Part shown: one piece after another, positions 38,784 through 48,541 of the stretch
Position numbering within the stretch: position 1 is the stretch's first letter
Layout of the letters: every line of letters starts with the position of its first letter
NCBI RefSeq assembly: GCF_026262505.1
Contig: NC_067206.1
Span: forward strand, 10,164,268 to 10,228,267
Direction: 5' to 3'
Source of the DNA: Trichomonas vaginalis G3
Taxonomy: Eukaryota; Parabasalia; Trichomonadida; Trichomonadidae
DNA: 64,000 bases
Program-made: the position numbers and the translations under genes
Notes under the pieces: model-generated
Seen by the model: the letters and a program-made list of their open reading frames with translations, nothing else
Told to the model about the DNA's origin: nothing
Database searches by the model: none

Positions 38784-38990
38784 ATGGAAGGATTCGAGTT
38801 CATGCCACTTGACAGCAAAGAAGGTGCAGAAGAGGTTGTTGTTGCTGCATTCTATGCGAGCTCACACGTTGACGCATTCCGAACTTACCAGGATGACCTC
38901 GAAAAAGAAGGTCGAAAGCTTGGAAAGATCCAAATGTTGCTTGAGTTCTTCCGTGGAAACCTTGCACAGAAGTATGAGAAGAAAGAATAA
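38784..38990 (+). CDS. unknown 68-aa helical protein
   Basis: Start at 38784 (MEGFEFMPLD), just after a tight divergent promoter. Helical, with charged C-terminus (NLAQKYEKKE). No family. Confidence 0.5.
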   Translation: MEGFEFMPLDSKEGAEEVVVAAFYASSHVDAFRTYQDDLEKEGRKLGKIQMLLEFFRGNLAQKYEKKE

Positions 38991-39047
38991 ACAACTAATT
39001 ATTACTGAGCTTAGCTCATAAATGTAAGTTTTTACTCTGATCAGATC

Positions 39048-39554
39048 TTAGATCTCGTCGGGACAAGCGGAAAGGATAAAGTCCATGAGCTGGACTTTTG
39101 TCTTAGTGAGCGGTACTGCGGTCATGAGTAGTTCGCGCTTGTTTGAGCCACTTGGAACGCGACCCTTCCAATTCCTCATAGATCTCAAGGCAGAGATCGT
39201 GAAGAACTCAAGGACAAAGAGTCTTTGAGACTTGGTAAGGAATCCCTCATCATCTCTTTCATCCTGGAGGGTCTTTGTGGATGCAGTGGACTTGATCTCG
39301 TCTTCCTCGATCGGATCATTCTCATAATCTTCATCACCCTTCTTCCTAAACGTCATCTGCTCTCTCTTGTAGTCGTTCCTGAGAGCATTGAGTCCAGCTT
39401 CAAGATCTTGTGAGTTCTTTGCAGGTTTATTGAAAGTTTTCTTTTCCTGCATTTGCTGTATAAGCTGGGTTTGCTGTTGCATCATCTGCATCATCATTGC
39501 CATCATATCTAGTGTTGGTGATGCTGGAGCTGGTGTTGTACCATCTTGGGACAT
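39048..39554 (-). CDS. Met/Gln-rich coiled-coil protein (168 aa)
   Basis: Start at 39554 (MSQDGTTPAPASP). The longer open frame reaches 39968 only because a 15-bp repeat stays in frame. A run of Met and Gln (MMAMMMQMMQQQTQLIQQM) is followed by charged helix and a C-terminal helical domain. It may be a scaffold or oligomer. Higher GC and more GATC than flanking capsid genes. Confidence 0.6.
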   Translation of the reverse strand: MSQDGTTPAPASPTLDMMAMMMQMMQQQTQLIQQMQEKKTFNKPAKNSQDLEAGLNALRNDYKREQMTFRKKGDEDYENDPIEEDEIKSTASTKTLQDERDDEGFLTKSQRLFVLEFFTISALRSMRNWKGRVPSGSNKRELLMTAVPLTKTKVQLMDFILSACPDEI

Positions 39555-39570
39555 TCGGTCGTCGGTTATG

Positions 39571-39953
39571 TCTTTACAAAAGACTGCTTTACAAAAGACA
39601 GCTTTACAAAAGACAGCTTTACAAAAGACAGCTTTACAAAAGACAGCTTTACAAAAGACTGCTTTACAAAAGACAGCTTTACAAAAGACAGCTTTACAAA
39701 AGACAGCTTTACAAAAGACAGCTTTACAAAAGACTGCTTTACAAAAGCATTTTCTCACAAAATTGAATACTTTTGCTTTACAAAAGACGTCTTGACAAAA
39801 GATTGCTTTACAAAAGTCTGCTTTACAAAAGACGTCTTGACAAAAGATTGCTTTACAAAAGTCTGCTTTACAAAAGATTGCTTTACAAAAGATTGCTTTA
39901 CAAAAGTCTGCTTTACAAAAGACAGCTTTACAAAAGATTGCTTTACAAAAGCC
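39571..39953. repeat. 15-bp minisatellite in a divergent promoter
   Basis: About 24 units of GCTTTACAAAAGACA in two blocks (39571-39750, 39774-39953) split by 23 bp. Units vary at the last bases (ACT, ATT, TCT, CGTCTT). It fills the space between the start codons of two divergent genes. Reading frames cross it on both strands because 15 is a multiple of three. Confidence 0.92.
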
Positions 39954-40352
39954 ATGACTGATCTTCATCCAATTTGTTTAATCGAACTTAATGAAGTAAT
40001 TTCTGCATATCTCCTGCATGTATTTGGAAACGAGAGGATAAGACAACTCACCAAGGTTTCCAGACGCCAGATCCAAAGACTTGAATCAACTGCAGGAGTA
40101 ATCCTAAGCTTTGAAGAAGGATTAACCAATAAGAAAGATGTCATTGACTCCAAGCGTGAAAGCCTTGCTGCTTTCTTACGCAAACACCCATGGGTCGATG
40201 TTGATCTCCAAACTCCTTACCAAGGACTCGTTGAAACCTTCACGACCTACAGACAGCTCCTTGACAGACCTGAGCAGAACCTTCTGGTCGAACGTGATGG
40301 CACATTAAGCCCTACAGACGAGTCAATCCAGAGAGAAGAAGCTCAAGAGTAA
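39954..40352 (+). CDS. unknown 132-aa helical protein
   Basis: Start at 39954 (MTDLHPICL), the first ATG after the repeat. It has a helix-turn-helix-like segment RIRQLTKVSRRQIQRLESTA that might bind DNA, and an acidic tail. Unproven. Confidence 0.55.
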   Translation: MTDLHPICLIELNEVISAYLLHVFGNERIRQLTKVSRRQIQRLESTAGVILSFEEGLTNKKDVIDSKRESLAAFLRKHPWVDVDLQTPYQGLVETFTTYRQLLDRPEQNLLVERDGTLSPTDESIQREEAQE

Positions 40353-40388
40353 AAATCTGACATTTATACTTTACATGACATTTTTTTC

Positions 40389-40964
40389 ATGAGTGTTCAC
40401 GTTAAGATCAATGATGAAAACATGACTTCATGGGAAGATATCATTGATGACATAGAGAATGACCTTGATGAAAACATGATGGGAGCTCAAACGTCAGTTA
40501 AGGTCAAACTTGGTGAAGTTCAAGAAAAGATCTCCGAGATCAATGCAAAAATATCTGCTCTTACAGAGGTTGACGTTTATTACAGAAGCTTGGAGAGAAC
40601 TTTAAGCAAACTTGAACGTCAGAACCAAAGTCTCATAGTTGTGCTCCAGAAACTCAGTCTCATGCGTAAAGCATATAATGACTACCTACATGTAAGAGAC
40701 TTACCTTCTTATTCTACTCCAGATCTCGACTTTTCCGATATCAGTCCAATCCTTGCTGATACAACACTTACGATAGCAGGGATGCTTCCTACATACCCAG
40801 AGTATGATAACTTACCTCAGCTCTTCGAGTATCTCAAGAAAAAGTTCATGATCTTATTATGTGAGACCATGAAAAGACGTCAAAACACCAGAACAGAACG
40901 AGAACAGAGCTTACTAATAGACTTATTATATTATACTAAAGAAATAAAGGAGTTTTTATTCTAA
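40389..40964 (+). CDS. coiled-coil protein (191 aa)
   Basis: An acidic N-terminus is followed by a heptad-rich coiled coil (residues about 35-100) and a helical C-terminal domain. Intact. The ends of this gene and the convergent gene 40956 overlap by nine bases. Unknown role. Confidence 0.6.
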   Translation: MSVHVKINDENMTSWEDIIDDIENDLDENMMGAQTSVKVKLGEVQEKISEINAKISALTEVDVYYRSLERTLSKLERQNQSLIVVLQKLSLMRKAYNDYLHVRDLPSYSTPDLDFSDISPILADTTLTIAGMLPTYPEYDNLPQLFEYLKKKFMILLCETMKRRQNTRTEREQSLLIDLLYYTKEIKEFLF

Positions 40965-41243
40965 CTTTGGTATTTTTGGAAAGAACTGATCTGGATCATA
41001 TTTGTCATCCACAGGTTTTGGTACCAAAAGTCTCTCTGGTTCTTGGACTTCAGGTAACGGAAATGGTTCCTTTGGTTTCCTAGCTTTTGGGAGATCAAAA
41101 AGTTTTCTTGGTGCCTTTCTTTTGTGTAAGTGTTGTCCATTTTTATCGACAACGAATGTGAGCTTTCCGTCGTCAAAGATGAATGTCGTCGCTTCTTCAG
41201 TTCCCTCATCAACTATTATCTTCTTGATCTTTCTCTTCTCCAT
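40956..41243 (-). CDS. small Lys/Pro-rich protein (95 aa)
   Basis: Start at 41243 (MEKRKIKKI) inside the methylase 3' end (35-base overlap). FDDGKLTFVVDKNGQHLHKR recalls the DG-V-KRK motif of 29794-30243 and 44775-45011. Pro-rich tail. Its overlap with the upstream methylase suggests coupled expression. Confidence 0.5.
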   Translation of the reverse strand: MEKRKIKKIIVDEGTEEATTFIFDDGKLTFVVDKNGQHLHKRKAPRKLFDLPKARKPKEPFPLPEVQEPERLLVPKPVDDKYDPDQFFPKIPKLE

Positions 41244-42051
41244 TAACAGAAAAAGTGACATATATTACTTCATTGTTTTTCTGGGTGTTAGGATTAATTA
41301 AACCTCTATCTATAACATGCTTTCTCATAGAAAACTTCTCTCCATATCTTTTTGTCAATATCTCTAAAAGTTCTTCTGTATAAGATTTATCACTACTGAA
41401 GTAAATAGATGGATAATTAAGGACATCAAAGGTTTCTACAGTATCTTTAAGAGTCCATTCATCTCCATACTGTATAGAATAAGTATGGAAGTATGGAGGA
41501 TCACATATAAAGAAAACATTGGGAAGATCTTTATACTCATTGAAGAGTATTCTCCAATCTTTATGAACAATAGTTAAACCTTCAAGATAGTCATCTATGT
41601 TTTCATCAAATAAGTTAGTATATCTGAGGTATAACACTTTCTTCATTAATGTGTCAAGATCATAGTATTTGTATGCTCCAGAATAGAGAAGACGTGAACA
41701 TAATGTATCCCAGTCTATGTATGGAGCTTTACTTATAACTTCTCTGACGATCTCTTTCTGATCAGTAGGAATTTTCTCATCTGGCTTAACATTTATTCTC
41801 TCCTTAAGTTCCTTAAGTATTTCATTCGTGTCATGAATGTGTTTCAGTCTATCAACGTAGTTATCATAGTCGTTAGCTATGATCGTTGCTTTTGGGAACA
41901 TAATATGCAACAGATGAGAGATATAGAGAGAACCACCAAAGAGGTCAACGAAGACATAATCCCCTTTGATGTCTTTGAGTATGTCGATAAGAGCTTTCCT
42001 GATCTTCGACTTATTACCTATGAAAGGTAAAGGAGGTTTGGTAAAAATCAT
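41209..42051 (-). CDS. dam: D12-class DNA N6-adenine methylase, Dam-like (280 aa)
   Basis: Motif X-like PFIGNKSKIR near the N-terminus, motif I VFVDLFGGSLYIS (AdoMet binding), and the catalytic DPPYFHTYSI around residue 185 fit a Dam/D12 methyltransferase. Those enzymes usually methylate GATC; the target here is inferred. N6-methyladenine has been reported in T. vaginalis DNA. GATC is strikingly enriched around this gene. A remnant homologue sits in Maverick A (24248-24412). Confidence 0.88.
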   Translation of the reverse strand: MIFTKPPLPFIGNKSKIRKALIDILKDIKGDYVFVDLFGGSLYISHLLHIMFPKATIIANDYDNYVDRLKHIHDTNEILKELKERINVKPDEKIPTDQKEIVREVISKAPYIDWDTLCSRLLYSGAYKYYDLDTLMKKVLYLRYTNLFDENIDDYLEGLTIVHKDWRILFNEYKDLPNVFFICDPPYFHTYSIQYGDEWTLKDTVETFDVLNYPSIYFSSDKSYTEELLEILTKRYGEKFSMRKHVIDRGLINPNTQKNNEVIYVTFSVNGEEKDQEDNS

Positions 42052-42075
42052 TTATATGGTAATAAAAATAAGTGT

Positions 42076-42246
42076 TTACTTGAGACAATAACCTCTGTTG
42101 AGTTTGTAGAACAAGATCAGAAGTACGATCAAGTTCAAAACAACACAAATGGCTAGGATTGCGTTACCAACAATCTTTGTCTTTTCCCAGCAAGACTTCT
42201 TCTTTGGTTCATGTGCTGCTTCGACATCACTGTATGGCTCGGACAT
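42076..42246 (-). CDS. small single-pass membrane protein (56 aa)
   Basis: Start at 42246 (MSEPYSDVEAAHEP). A basic stretch precedes a hydrophobic helix (AILAICVVLNLIVLLILFY) and a short tail. Similar in kind to 22459-22590 of A. Might sit in an internal or envelope membrane. Confidence 0.6.
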   Translation of the reverse strand: MSEPYSDVEAAHEPKKKSCWEKTKIVGNAILAICVVLNLIVLLILFYKLNRGYCLK

Positions 42247-42280
42247 TAACTTAAAAAGTGTCATGACCACTTCATTTTTG

Positions 42281-42655
42281 ATGAAGTCAACAGCTTATGT
42301 CCACTTCCTCCCACAAGCACTTGAGGAACAAGAGAAGGTCATCATTGAATACCTTCAAGCCACTGAGAAGCTCCAAAAGCTTCAAGATCTCCGCGAAGAG
42401 TTCAAGTCCCGCTTGAAACAGGAGAACTTACTACAGGAATACATGCTCATTTTGTACCCATTACTAGATGGCTCCCATTTACCATCAGAGTACACTGCAG
42501 CTCTTGATGCACTCAAAGATCTTCGCGATCACCGTCCGATCGGTAAAGAAGCCTTCGAGCTCACCATTGAGCAAGCCATCCTCGCCAAGTACAATGCAAA
42601 GAAGCGGATGCTCGAAGCTCTTGATAAGATCAAGGAGTACGTCGAAACGTTCTAA
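42281..42655 (+). CDS. helical unknown protein (124 aa)
   Basis: Start at 42281 (MKSTAYVHFL), after a TCATTTTTG Inr-like string; an ATG at 42263 is possible. Almost wholly helical with coiled-coil segments. Rich in GATC sites. Unknown. Confidence 0.55.
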   Translation: MKSTAYVHFLPQALEEQEKVIIEYLQATEKLQKLQDLREEFKSRLKQENLLQEYMLILYPLLDGSHLPSEYTAALDALKDLRDHRPIGKEAFELTIEQAILAKYNAKKRMLEALDKIKEYVETF

Positions 42656-42763
42656 AATAATTACTTGAGTAAACAATAAGTTTTATTGAGTAAGTCTTGA
42701 AACATTTGTGCTTTTGTTCTTGTTTGAACAACCATATTTAACATTAGATAAAAAATTTTTTGG

Positions 42764-43342
42764 TTAAACATCATACTTAAGACATAAATTATACCTACTT
42801 ATTAACTCAGTATATTGTGCATTATATGCATACTTAAACTCTTGAGCAATATTGTTCTCATCAATGATTCTGATCTGAGCTATTTTTGAGAAAGGTGGTG
42901 GAATACCACAACATGTGATGTCTGGGTCCAGTAGGTCTATTTCACACTTGAACCCAGTCATTCTGTGAACAACTTCTTCCAAGTCTGGCTTAGGTAGTAA
43001 GATCTGATCTTTGCTCACTAAGTTAGAAAAGAGCTCTTTGTCTTGATCTAACAATATCTTCTGGTATATACTAAGTAAATACTCTTCTACACCAATCCTC
43101 GATGAAGTCTCCACAGATCTCGATGAGGTCAGGTTGGAAGTTAATGGACTTAAAGGAGGAGGATACATTGGTGCTTCTGAGTTCGTAGTTGTTTCCTCTT
43201 TTTTTATCTCTGTTGGAGCATCACTTACTGTACCAGATGGATAGTTCTTTATCACAATGTTATTAGTTGTTCTTGAATCAACATTGCTTGTTGGTTCAAT
43301 TGGAAGATTAGCTGCACCATAAAGAATTGACTTCGATCTCAT
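42764..43342 (-). CDS. minor virion-type protein with DPDITCCG motif (192 aa)
   Basis: The C-terminal 90 residues match the A gene 5199-5780 around DPDITCCG(I/V). The N-terminal half is Ser/Thr/Pro-rich. Presence in both element types marks it as a core Maverick gene. AATTTTTACTC lies nine bases before the ATG, in the 35-bp divergent promoter shared with 43378. Confidence 0.65.
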   Translation of the reverse strand: MRSKSILYGAANLPIEPTSNVDSRTTNNIVIKNYPSGTVSDAPTEIKKEETTTNSEAPMYPPPLSPLTSNLTSSRSVETSSRIGVEEYLLSIYQKILLDQDKELFSNLVSKDQILLPKPDLEEVVHRMTGFKCEIDLLDPDITCCGIPPPFSKIAQIRIIDENNIAQEFKYAYNAQYTELISRYNLCLKYDV

Positions 43343-43377
43343 TTGTTATGAGTAAAAATTGTTTTATTCTCATATAA
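43343..43377. promoter_or_regulatory. 35-bp divergent promoter
   Basis: Contains an AATTTTTACT element on the minus strand and GTTTTATTCTCAT on the plus strand, each 8-12 bases from an ATG. Confidence 0.5.
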
Positions 43378-43731
43378 ATGACGAACATTAACCCAGAGAA
43401 CAACACAGAATATACTGCAACAGGAGTTGTTTACAATGATCTAGATCAGATCGTCCAACTCAAAGCCCCAAGAGGAAGGAATTTAATAAGACAACCTCCA
43501 CCAAAGATATATGTTGATGATGGTAGTAATGGGTTCAACTTAGTGTATCATTACTCATATCCTCAATATGCAAAAATTGGGTCTACCCCAAACGTGACAA
43601 ACCATTATATGAACCTTTATGATGAAGCAAGGTTTCATGCACCAACGAAGAAAGAACCTGATGCATCAAGATTACATGAATTCGCAGACCATGATGGTTA
43701 TAGCGATTACTCAATGCCTGTAAGACTTTAA
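43378..43731 (+). CDS. unknown 117-aa protein upstream of the integrase
   Basis: Tyr/Asn/Pro-rich with little predicted helix. It ends 13 bp before the integrase start and is probably co-expressed. No counterpart was recognised in A. Confidence 0.55.
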   Translation: MTNINPENNTEYTATGVVYNDLDQIVQLKAPRGRNLIRQPPPKIYVDDGSNGFNLVYHYSYPQYAKIGSTPNVTNHYMNLYDEARFHAPTKKEPDASRLHEFADHDGYSDYSMPVRL

Positions 43732-43744
43732 CGTTAATAAAAAA

Positions 43745-44812
43745 ATGACTGTTGGTAAACAAGAAAAAACTTTAATACAAGAGGATTTGATGCTACCAAT
43801 ATATTCAACTGATATGGGAGCTTATCAATTCGATACATTTGAGAATCCTGGTGGAACACCACCATATTTTCTTTTGTTCATCAATGTAAACAGTAGAAAA
43901 GGTTATGCGTTCCCAATGAGTGAAAAGAACTCAAACAATGTTCTAAGTGCAATGCAGAAGTTCATTTCACAAGCTACAGGTGAAATGAAGCCTACAATAC
44001 TTACTAGTGATGAAGACCCAGCTTATACGACACAAAATGTTCGAGATCTGTTGGTCAGTCATAACATTGAGCACATGACGACACAGAAATACAATCATAA
44101 CATACTAGGTATTATTAATAGGTTCTGTAGAACTATTAGAACTATGTTACATATGAAGTTAAACCTCAAAGAAGGTGATAAAACACCACCTTTCACTGCA
44201 GATACAATGAGACAAATTATTAATGACTACAACACTGAATATCATTCAAGCACACAACAAAAGCCTGATGATTTCACAGAAAAGGATAATGAGGAATATA
44301 TAAAGAAGCAAAGATTGAAAGAAGAGTATGTCAGAAAAAATAACCTTTATAACTTAAGACCTGGTCAAAAAGTTCAAGTCATAGTTGAACCAAGAACATG
44401 GGGTAAAGGTAACCAACAAAGAAGACATCTTGATCCTTCTTATTATACAGTTGATTCAGTTGATACAAGTGCATACTTGTTAAGAGCAAAAGATGGAAGT
44501 GTTGCAAGATATCCACGTTATCAGATATGGACAAAAATAGAGCATGGATTAAAGCAAGGAGAAACTTTAGATCAAGGAAGACACGGTGCTGTTAAAAGTA
44601 TTGATGGTCATGAACTTGTCGGTAATGATGTAAAGTATGATGTTACGTTTGAGAACGAAAATACAGGAAAAGTGACAGGTAGAGGTATGCGTGAAGGTAA
44701 TCCAAACAGGTTGTCACAAATGGAAGTACAGTATTGGAGGAAAAATATTAATGAAGGTCATGTTAAAGATATGCCTAGTTTTCTTGAGAAGTATCGTGGG
44801 TTTCGAGTTTAG
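43745..44812 (+). CDS. int: Maverick retroviral-type integrase (355 aa)
   Basis: First Asp in YQFDTFEN, second in LTSDEDPAY, and the third-helix region NHNILGIINRFCRTIR, where the position of the usual Glu (compare GVVES in retroviruses) holds Asn. The C-terminal half has an SH3-like domain (PGQKVQVIVEPRTWG ... YYTVDSVDTSAYLLRAKDG) and a further basic domain. It would join element ends to target DNA. The same frame is broken in A. Whether another acidic residue substitutes for Glu is not clear. Confidence 0.88.
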   Translation: MTVGKQEKTLIQEDLMLPIYSTDMGAYQFDTFENPGGTPPYFLLFINVNSRKGYAFPMSEKNSNNVLSAMQKFISQATGEMKPTILTSDEDPAYTTQNVRDLLVSHNIEHMTTQKYNHNILGIINRFCRTIRTMLHMKLNLKEGDKTPPFTADTMRQIINDYNTEYHSSTQQKPDDFTEKDNEEYIKKQRLKEEYVRKNNLYNLRPGQKVQVIVEPRTWGKGNQQRRHLDPSYYTVDSVDTSAYLLRAKDGSVARYPRYQIWTKIEHGLKQGETLDQGRHGAVKSIDGHELVGNDVKYDVTFENENTGKVTGRGMREGNPNRLSQMEVQYWRKNINEGHVKDMPSFLEKYRGFRV

Positions 44813-45011
44813 CTTGTAAGTCCTTTATTTTTGTTTCATACAATGAGATCTTCCTTCTGATCTGTTCATCATTGAGAGGTTGCTTGACTTTACGGAACTG
44901 TACACGTCCGTCTTTCATTGTATGTACATAATATCCATCAGGAACCTTACCATCTTTTATATATTCAGTTAACCACTTTTGTTTAGTTGATGCTTTAATG
45001 ACTTGACTCAT
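44775..45011 (-). CDS. small protein with '[15 protein letters not shown]' motif (78 aa)
   Basis: Overlaps the integrase end by 38 bases. The middle motif matches 29794-30243; the tail is coiled coil. It overlaps the next gene's stop by four bases. Unknown. Confidence 0.55.
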   Translation of the reverse strand: MSQVIKASTKQKWLTEYIKDGKVPDGYYVHTMKDGRVQFRKVKQPLNDEQIRRKISLYETKIKDLQAKLETHDTSQEN

Positions 45012-47863
45012 TTCTTACTGGATAAATTTTTATGTTTTTTATCTTTTGACGATTTTTTCTTATCCTTATCTTTCTTCTTGTCCTTGTCCTTCTTTGATTT
45101 ATCCTTCTTCTTGTCCTTGTCCTTCTTGGACTTCTCTGCTGCAGGTGGTGTTGGATTCTGTTTGACTTTAGCACTTGGGTCAGGACCTTGTCTTTGAGAC
45201 TTAGATATAGATTGTTTAGGAGCTGCTGCTTGTTTAGTTGCTTCAGCTTGTTGTTTAGCTAATTCAGCAGCTTGTTTATCATTCTCTTCTATTTCCTTTG
45301 CACCAGTTGCGACTTCATTCTTGAACTTTTGGAGATTCTCAGCAGCATCCATTACCTTATTCGCTCCTTTAAACAATCCATAAAATTTCTGCCATGGTGA
45401 TACTGAAGGTATATTTCCACCAATTGCTGGAGGAACTGATGCTTCAGGAGTTGGAGATGGTGTTTTGTCTGAATTGAGATGCTTTTCTGCTTCAAGAACT
45501 TGTGTAGTATTTTTCTCCAGGTATGCTTTTGCAACCTCCTTAACTTCTGGACGTTCATTATTTACATCCTGTCTTGGTGTTGATGTTTCAGTAGCGTTTT
45601 CCTGAGTTACATTAACAACAGGTTGCTCAACTGCTGAAACATTAGCTGCTTCAGTAATGTTATGAGTAGTTGAAACATTTCCTGATATACCTTCTCCTGT
45701 TGGAACTCTTGGAGCAATTGTTGTGATGTTCGCCATTGCAGGAGTTGGAGTAGGAGTGTCATCAATCTTTCTGTCAGCTTTCGTCGTTTGCGTTGTAGTA
45801 TTTGTTGTTTCATTACCATATTTTGATCTTAGTCTGGTAAGCTCTAACTTCATATGTTCTTCAGGATATGCATACTTATTATATTCACCCTTAATATTCT
45901 TTTTCCATTCATCGTATTTATCTTCTGCTGATTTCTTAATTGATGCTAGTCCGTTTACAGCCAATTCATCAGTACCGTTATCAGTAGTCTGGTTATATAA
46001 AAGATTAGCAGCTGATCTAATTGTGTAATCCGTAAGATTACCAAAACGCTCTATTGTACCTAATGTTGTGTTCTTCAGTTCCTTTCCAATTCCTTGTGCA
46101 GCATCTTTGACTAAATCAGCACCCCATGCACCAAATTGTCTCACAGGAGCCGCTATTGATGGTGAAGGAGATGGAGATGGCGATGGAGTTGGTGATGGTG
46201 AAGGAGATGGAGATGGTGAAGGAGATGGAGTTGGCGATGGTGTTGCTGCTTTCGCCTTTCTATCAGCTTCTTCCTTAGCCTTTCTATCTGCTTCTTCTTT
46301 CGCCTTTCTATCTGCTTCTTCCTTAGCCTTACGAGCTTTTTCTTTCTTCTTAAGTTCCTCTAGTTCTTTACGTTCAGCTTCTTCTTTCGCCTTTCGTTCA
46401 GCTTCTTCCTTAGCCTTACGAGCTTTTTCTTTCTTCTTAAGCTCCTCTAGTTCTTTACGTTCAGCTTCTTCTTTCGCCTTTCGTTCAGCTTCTTCCTTAG
46501 CCTTACGAGCTTTTTCTTTCTTCTTAAGCTCCTCTAGTTCTTTACGTTCAGCTTCTTCTTTCGCCTTTCGTTCAGCTTCTTCCTTAGCCTTACGAGCTTT
46601 TTCTTCATAATATTTTGTATACTTATCATCAGCCCAATTACCAAGTGATTTGGCACCTGTTAGTATTCCATTTGCGGTTGATGTTGCTGTTCTTCCGAGC
46701 CATCCCCCTACCGCTGAAGCACCATTGCCAATAGCACTACCAGCATTTAAAATTCCACGACCAATCCATATCCCTGGTTTTGCCTTTGTATTAAGAGTAA
46801 GAAATTCTTCCTTCCTATCTTCAGGTGTAGGATTTGTAACAGTTCTTACAGTATCAACAACAGTGTCAACACTGGTTCCAATAGCACTACCAACAGCTGT
46901 TGCACCAGTTAGAATACCATGGGTAACTAAATCAGTAGCTCTTGAGACAACATTATCACTCGAGGCTTTCTCTGCTGGATAGTTTGATCCTTTGTAAGTT
47001 CCTGGACCACCTCTATTTGAAGCTTCTCCTTCAACTATTTTCTTCTCTTCTTGTGCTTGTTCTCTGGCAACACTCAATGCACGTTCTTGTCTTTGAATGT
47101 TGTCTTTCTTTAACATGTAACCACCAAGTGTCTGTGGTGGTGTGTTTTTATCTAGTGCAGCATCAATTGCAGCCTTTTCTTTTCGCTTTTCTTCGTCTAA
47201 CCAATTTTGAATAGATTCTGCATCAGTTGGTTCAGCTGGAGTTGGAGACGGTGTTGGAGCTTTAGTTGGTGTTGGAGACGGTGTCGGAGCTTTAGTCGGA
47301 GTTGGAGATGGAGTAGGTGCTTTTGTAGGTGTCGGTGATGGAGTTGGAGATGGAGTTGGAGGTACTGTTGGTTCTGGAGTTGGTTCAACAGTCGGTGAAG
47401 GTGTTGGCGCCTTTGTGATTCTTGGAGTTGGCTCTGGTGTTCTAATAGGGGAAGCAGTTGGTGTATTAGCTCTTTTAAGAACCTGTGATCTTTCCGCTTG
47501 ATTTGAATCAGATACTGGGTTAGTTGTACTAGGATGTGATACAGGAGTTATTTTTGGTGTAGGTGTTGGTTTATTTAATGTTATACCATGACTACTCGAC
47601 ATTGGTGGAGGACCTGCGTGAGCAGTTGGTGTCAGAGTTGGCGTTGGAGCTACTGTAGGAGTTGGCGTTGGAGCTACTGTTGGTTCAGGAGTGGGAGTTG
47701 GTGTTGGAGCTACTGTAGGAGTAGGTGTAGGAGTTGGTGTTGGAGTCGACATTTGTTTTAACCTCTCATTATACCAATTCTCCAAATAATAAGCCTCACC
47801 CATTAAGTTACTCTGTCTTTGTTTTATAGAAAATTCACCTAACAGTAATTCATCATGAATCAT
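45008..47863 (-). CDS. giant repeat-rich structural-type protein (951 aa)
   Basis: The N-terminal 220 residues hold long PTPTP runs and repeats of [10 protein letters not shown]. Then come a Gly/Ala region, four near-identical 27-residue charged repeats ([20 protein letters not shown] type, DNA 46250-46610), a Ser/Pro run, Asn-linked Thr-rich stretches and a Lys/Asp tail of [10 protein letters not shown] units. The many frames on the other strand are shadows. Position next to small virion-type genes suggests it may be a core, scaffold or surface protein. Not homologous in sequence to the A protein at 168-3227. Confidence 0.75.
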   Translation of the reverse strand: MIHDELLLGEFSIKQRQSNLMGEAYYLENWYNERLKQMSTPTPTPTPTPTVAPTPTPTPEPTVAPTPTPTVAPTPTLTPTAHAGPPPMSSSHGITLNKPTPTPKITPVSHPSTTNPVSDSNQAERSQVLKRANTPTASPIRTPEPTPRITKAPTPSPTVEPTPEPTVPPTPSPTPSPTPTKAPTPSPTPTKAPTPSPTPTKAPTPSPTPAEPTDAESIQNWLDEEKRKEKAAIDAALDKNTPPQTLGGYMLKKDNIQRQERALSVAREQAQEEKKIVEGEASNRGGPGTYKGSNYPAEKASSDNVVSRATDLVTHGILTGATAVGSAIGTSVDTVVDTVRTVTNPTPEDRKEEFLTLNTKAKPGIWIGRGILNAGSAIGNGASAVGGWLGRTATSTANGILTGAKSLGNWADDKYTKYYEEKARKAKEEAERKAKEEAERKELEELKKKEKARKAKEEAERKAKEEAERKELEELKKKEKARKAKEEAERKAKEEAERKELEELKKKEKARKAKEEADRKAKEEADRKAKEEADRKAKAATPSPTPSPSPSPSPSPSPTPSPSPSPSPSIAAPVRQFGAWGADLVKDAAQGIGKELKNTTLGTIERFGNLTDYTIRSAANLLYNQTTDNGTDELAVNGLASIKKSAEDKYDEWKKNIKGEYNKYAYPEEHMKLELTRLRSKYGNETTNTTTQTTKADRKIDDTPTPTPAMANITTIAPRVPTGEGISGNVSTTHNITEAANVSAVEQPVVNVTQENATETSTPRQDVNNERPEVKEVAKAYLEKNTTQVLEAEKHLNSDKTPSPTPEASVPPAIGGNIPSVSPWQKFYGLFKGANKVMDAAENLQKFKNEVATGAKEIEENDKQAAELAKQQAEATKQAAAPKQSISKSQRQGPDPSAKVKQNPTPPAAEKSKKDKDKKKDKSKKDKDKKKDKDKKKSSKDKKHKNLSSKK

Positions 47864-47885
47864 TTTCTGCAGCTTTGTCGTGTTT

Positions 47886-48521
47886 CTACTCCTTTATTAG
47901 AACACTCGATGTATTCGCCAATCCTCTATATTCCTTAATCATCTTATCTAGTTTGTTCATATTTGGTACTTCCTTTTTCTTCTCAGCGTTAATCTCATTA
48001 GATCGTTTCTCCAATTCTTCAACTACTTTGTAAAGCTTATTTATCTTGACATGTGATTCCTTTACTTCTCCAGTCCTTGGATCCTTAGGTTCCTTGTATT
48101 TAGCTAATTTCGTCTCTATATATCTTCGTTTAGCGTCATATCCAGGATCACTGGTTCGTAAAGGATGCGAAGGTGGACGAAAATAAGGTATGTAGAAATC
48201 TGGATCATCATTAATAGAAGAACGTGCTTTAAAGTTACGAACCGCGTCTGTAAAAGGGTCTCTACCACGTGCTGTATATGTTGATGTAATCAAAAAGCCT
48301 TCTCTTCTCATTGGGAAATTAATACGACCTTTTTGAACATATTCTTTCTCAAAGTATTGCCTAGCATTGTAATCAAAAGCAAGATCATTATATATATCGC
48401 GCAAAAAATCAAATGTATGCTGCTTGAACTTTTGATCGCTAATTATGGTACGAATTATCGGACGTTCATTCTCCCATTTCTTAACTCGTTCATCAATGAG
48501 TTTCCTCTCTTGTTCACTCAT
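47886..48521 (-). CDS. conserved-looking unknown protein (211 aa)
   Basis: Intact, charged, with a Pro-rich middle ([20 protein letters not shown]) and C-terminal coiled coil. TATTTTTATGAGG is 11 bases before the ATG. Lies between the giant protein and the MG-type protein, so probably part of the virion set. Confidence 0.6.
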   Translation of the reverse strand: MSEQERKLIDERVKKWENERPIIRTIISDQKFKQHTFDFLRDIYNDLAFDYNARQYFEKEYVQKGRINFPMRREGFLITSTYTARGRDPFTDAVRNFKARSSINDDPDFYIPYFRPPSHPLRTSDPGYDAKRRYIETKLAKYKEPKDPRTGEVKESHVKINKLYKVVEELEKRSNEINAEKKKEVPNMNKLDKMIKEYRGLANTSSVLIKE

Positions 48522-48541
48522 TTAAACCTCATAAAAATATA

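Noticed and set aside
39546-39953. Extended frames through the 15-bp array
   Set aside because: The repeat length is a multiple of three, so frames stay open by chance; real starts lie at 39554 (-) and 39954 (+).
45723-46982. Forward frames opposite the giant B protein
   Set aside because: Shadows of Ser/Pro/Lys repeats; the reverse frame of 951 codons is continuous.
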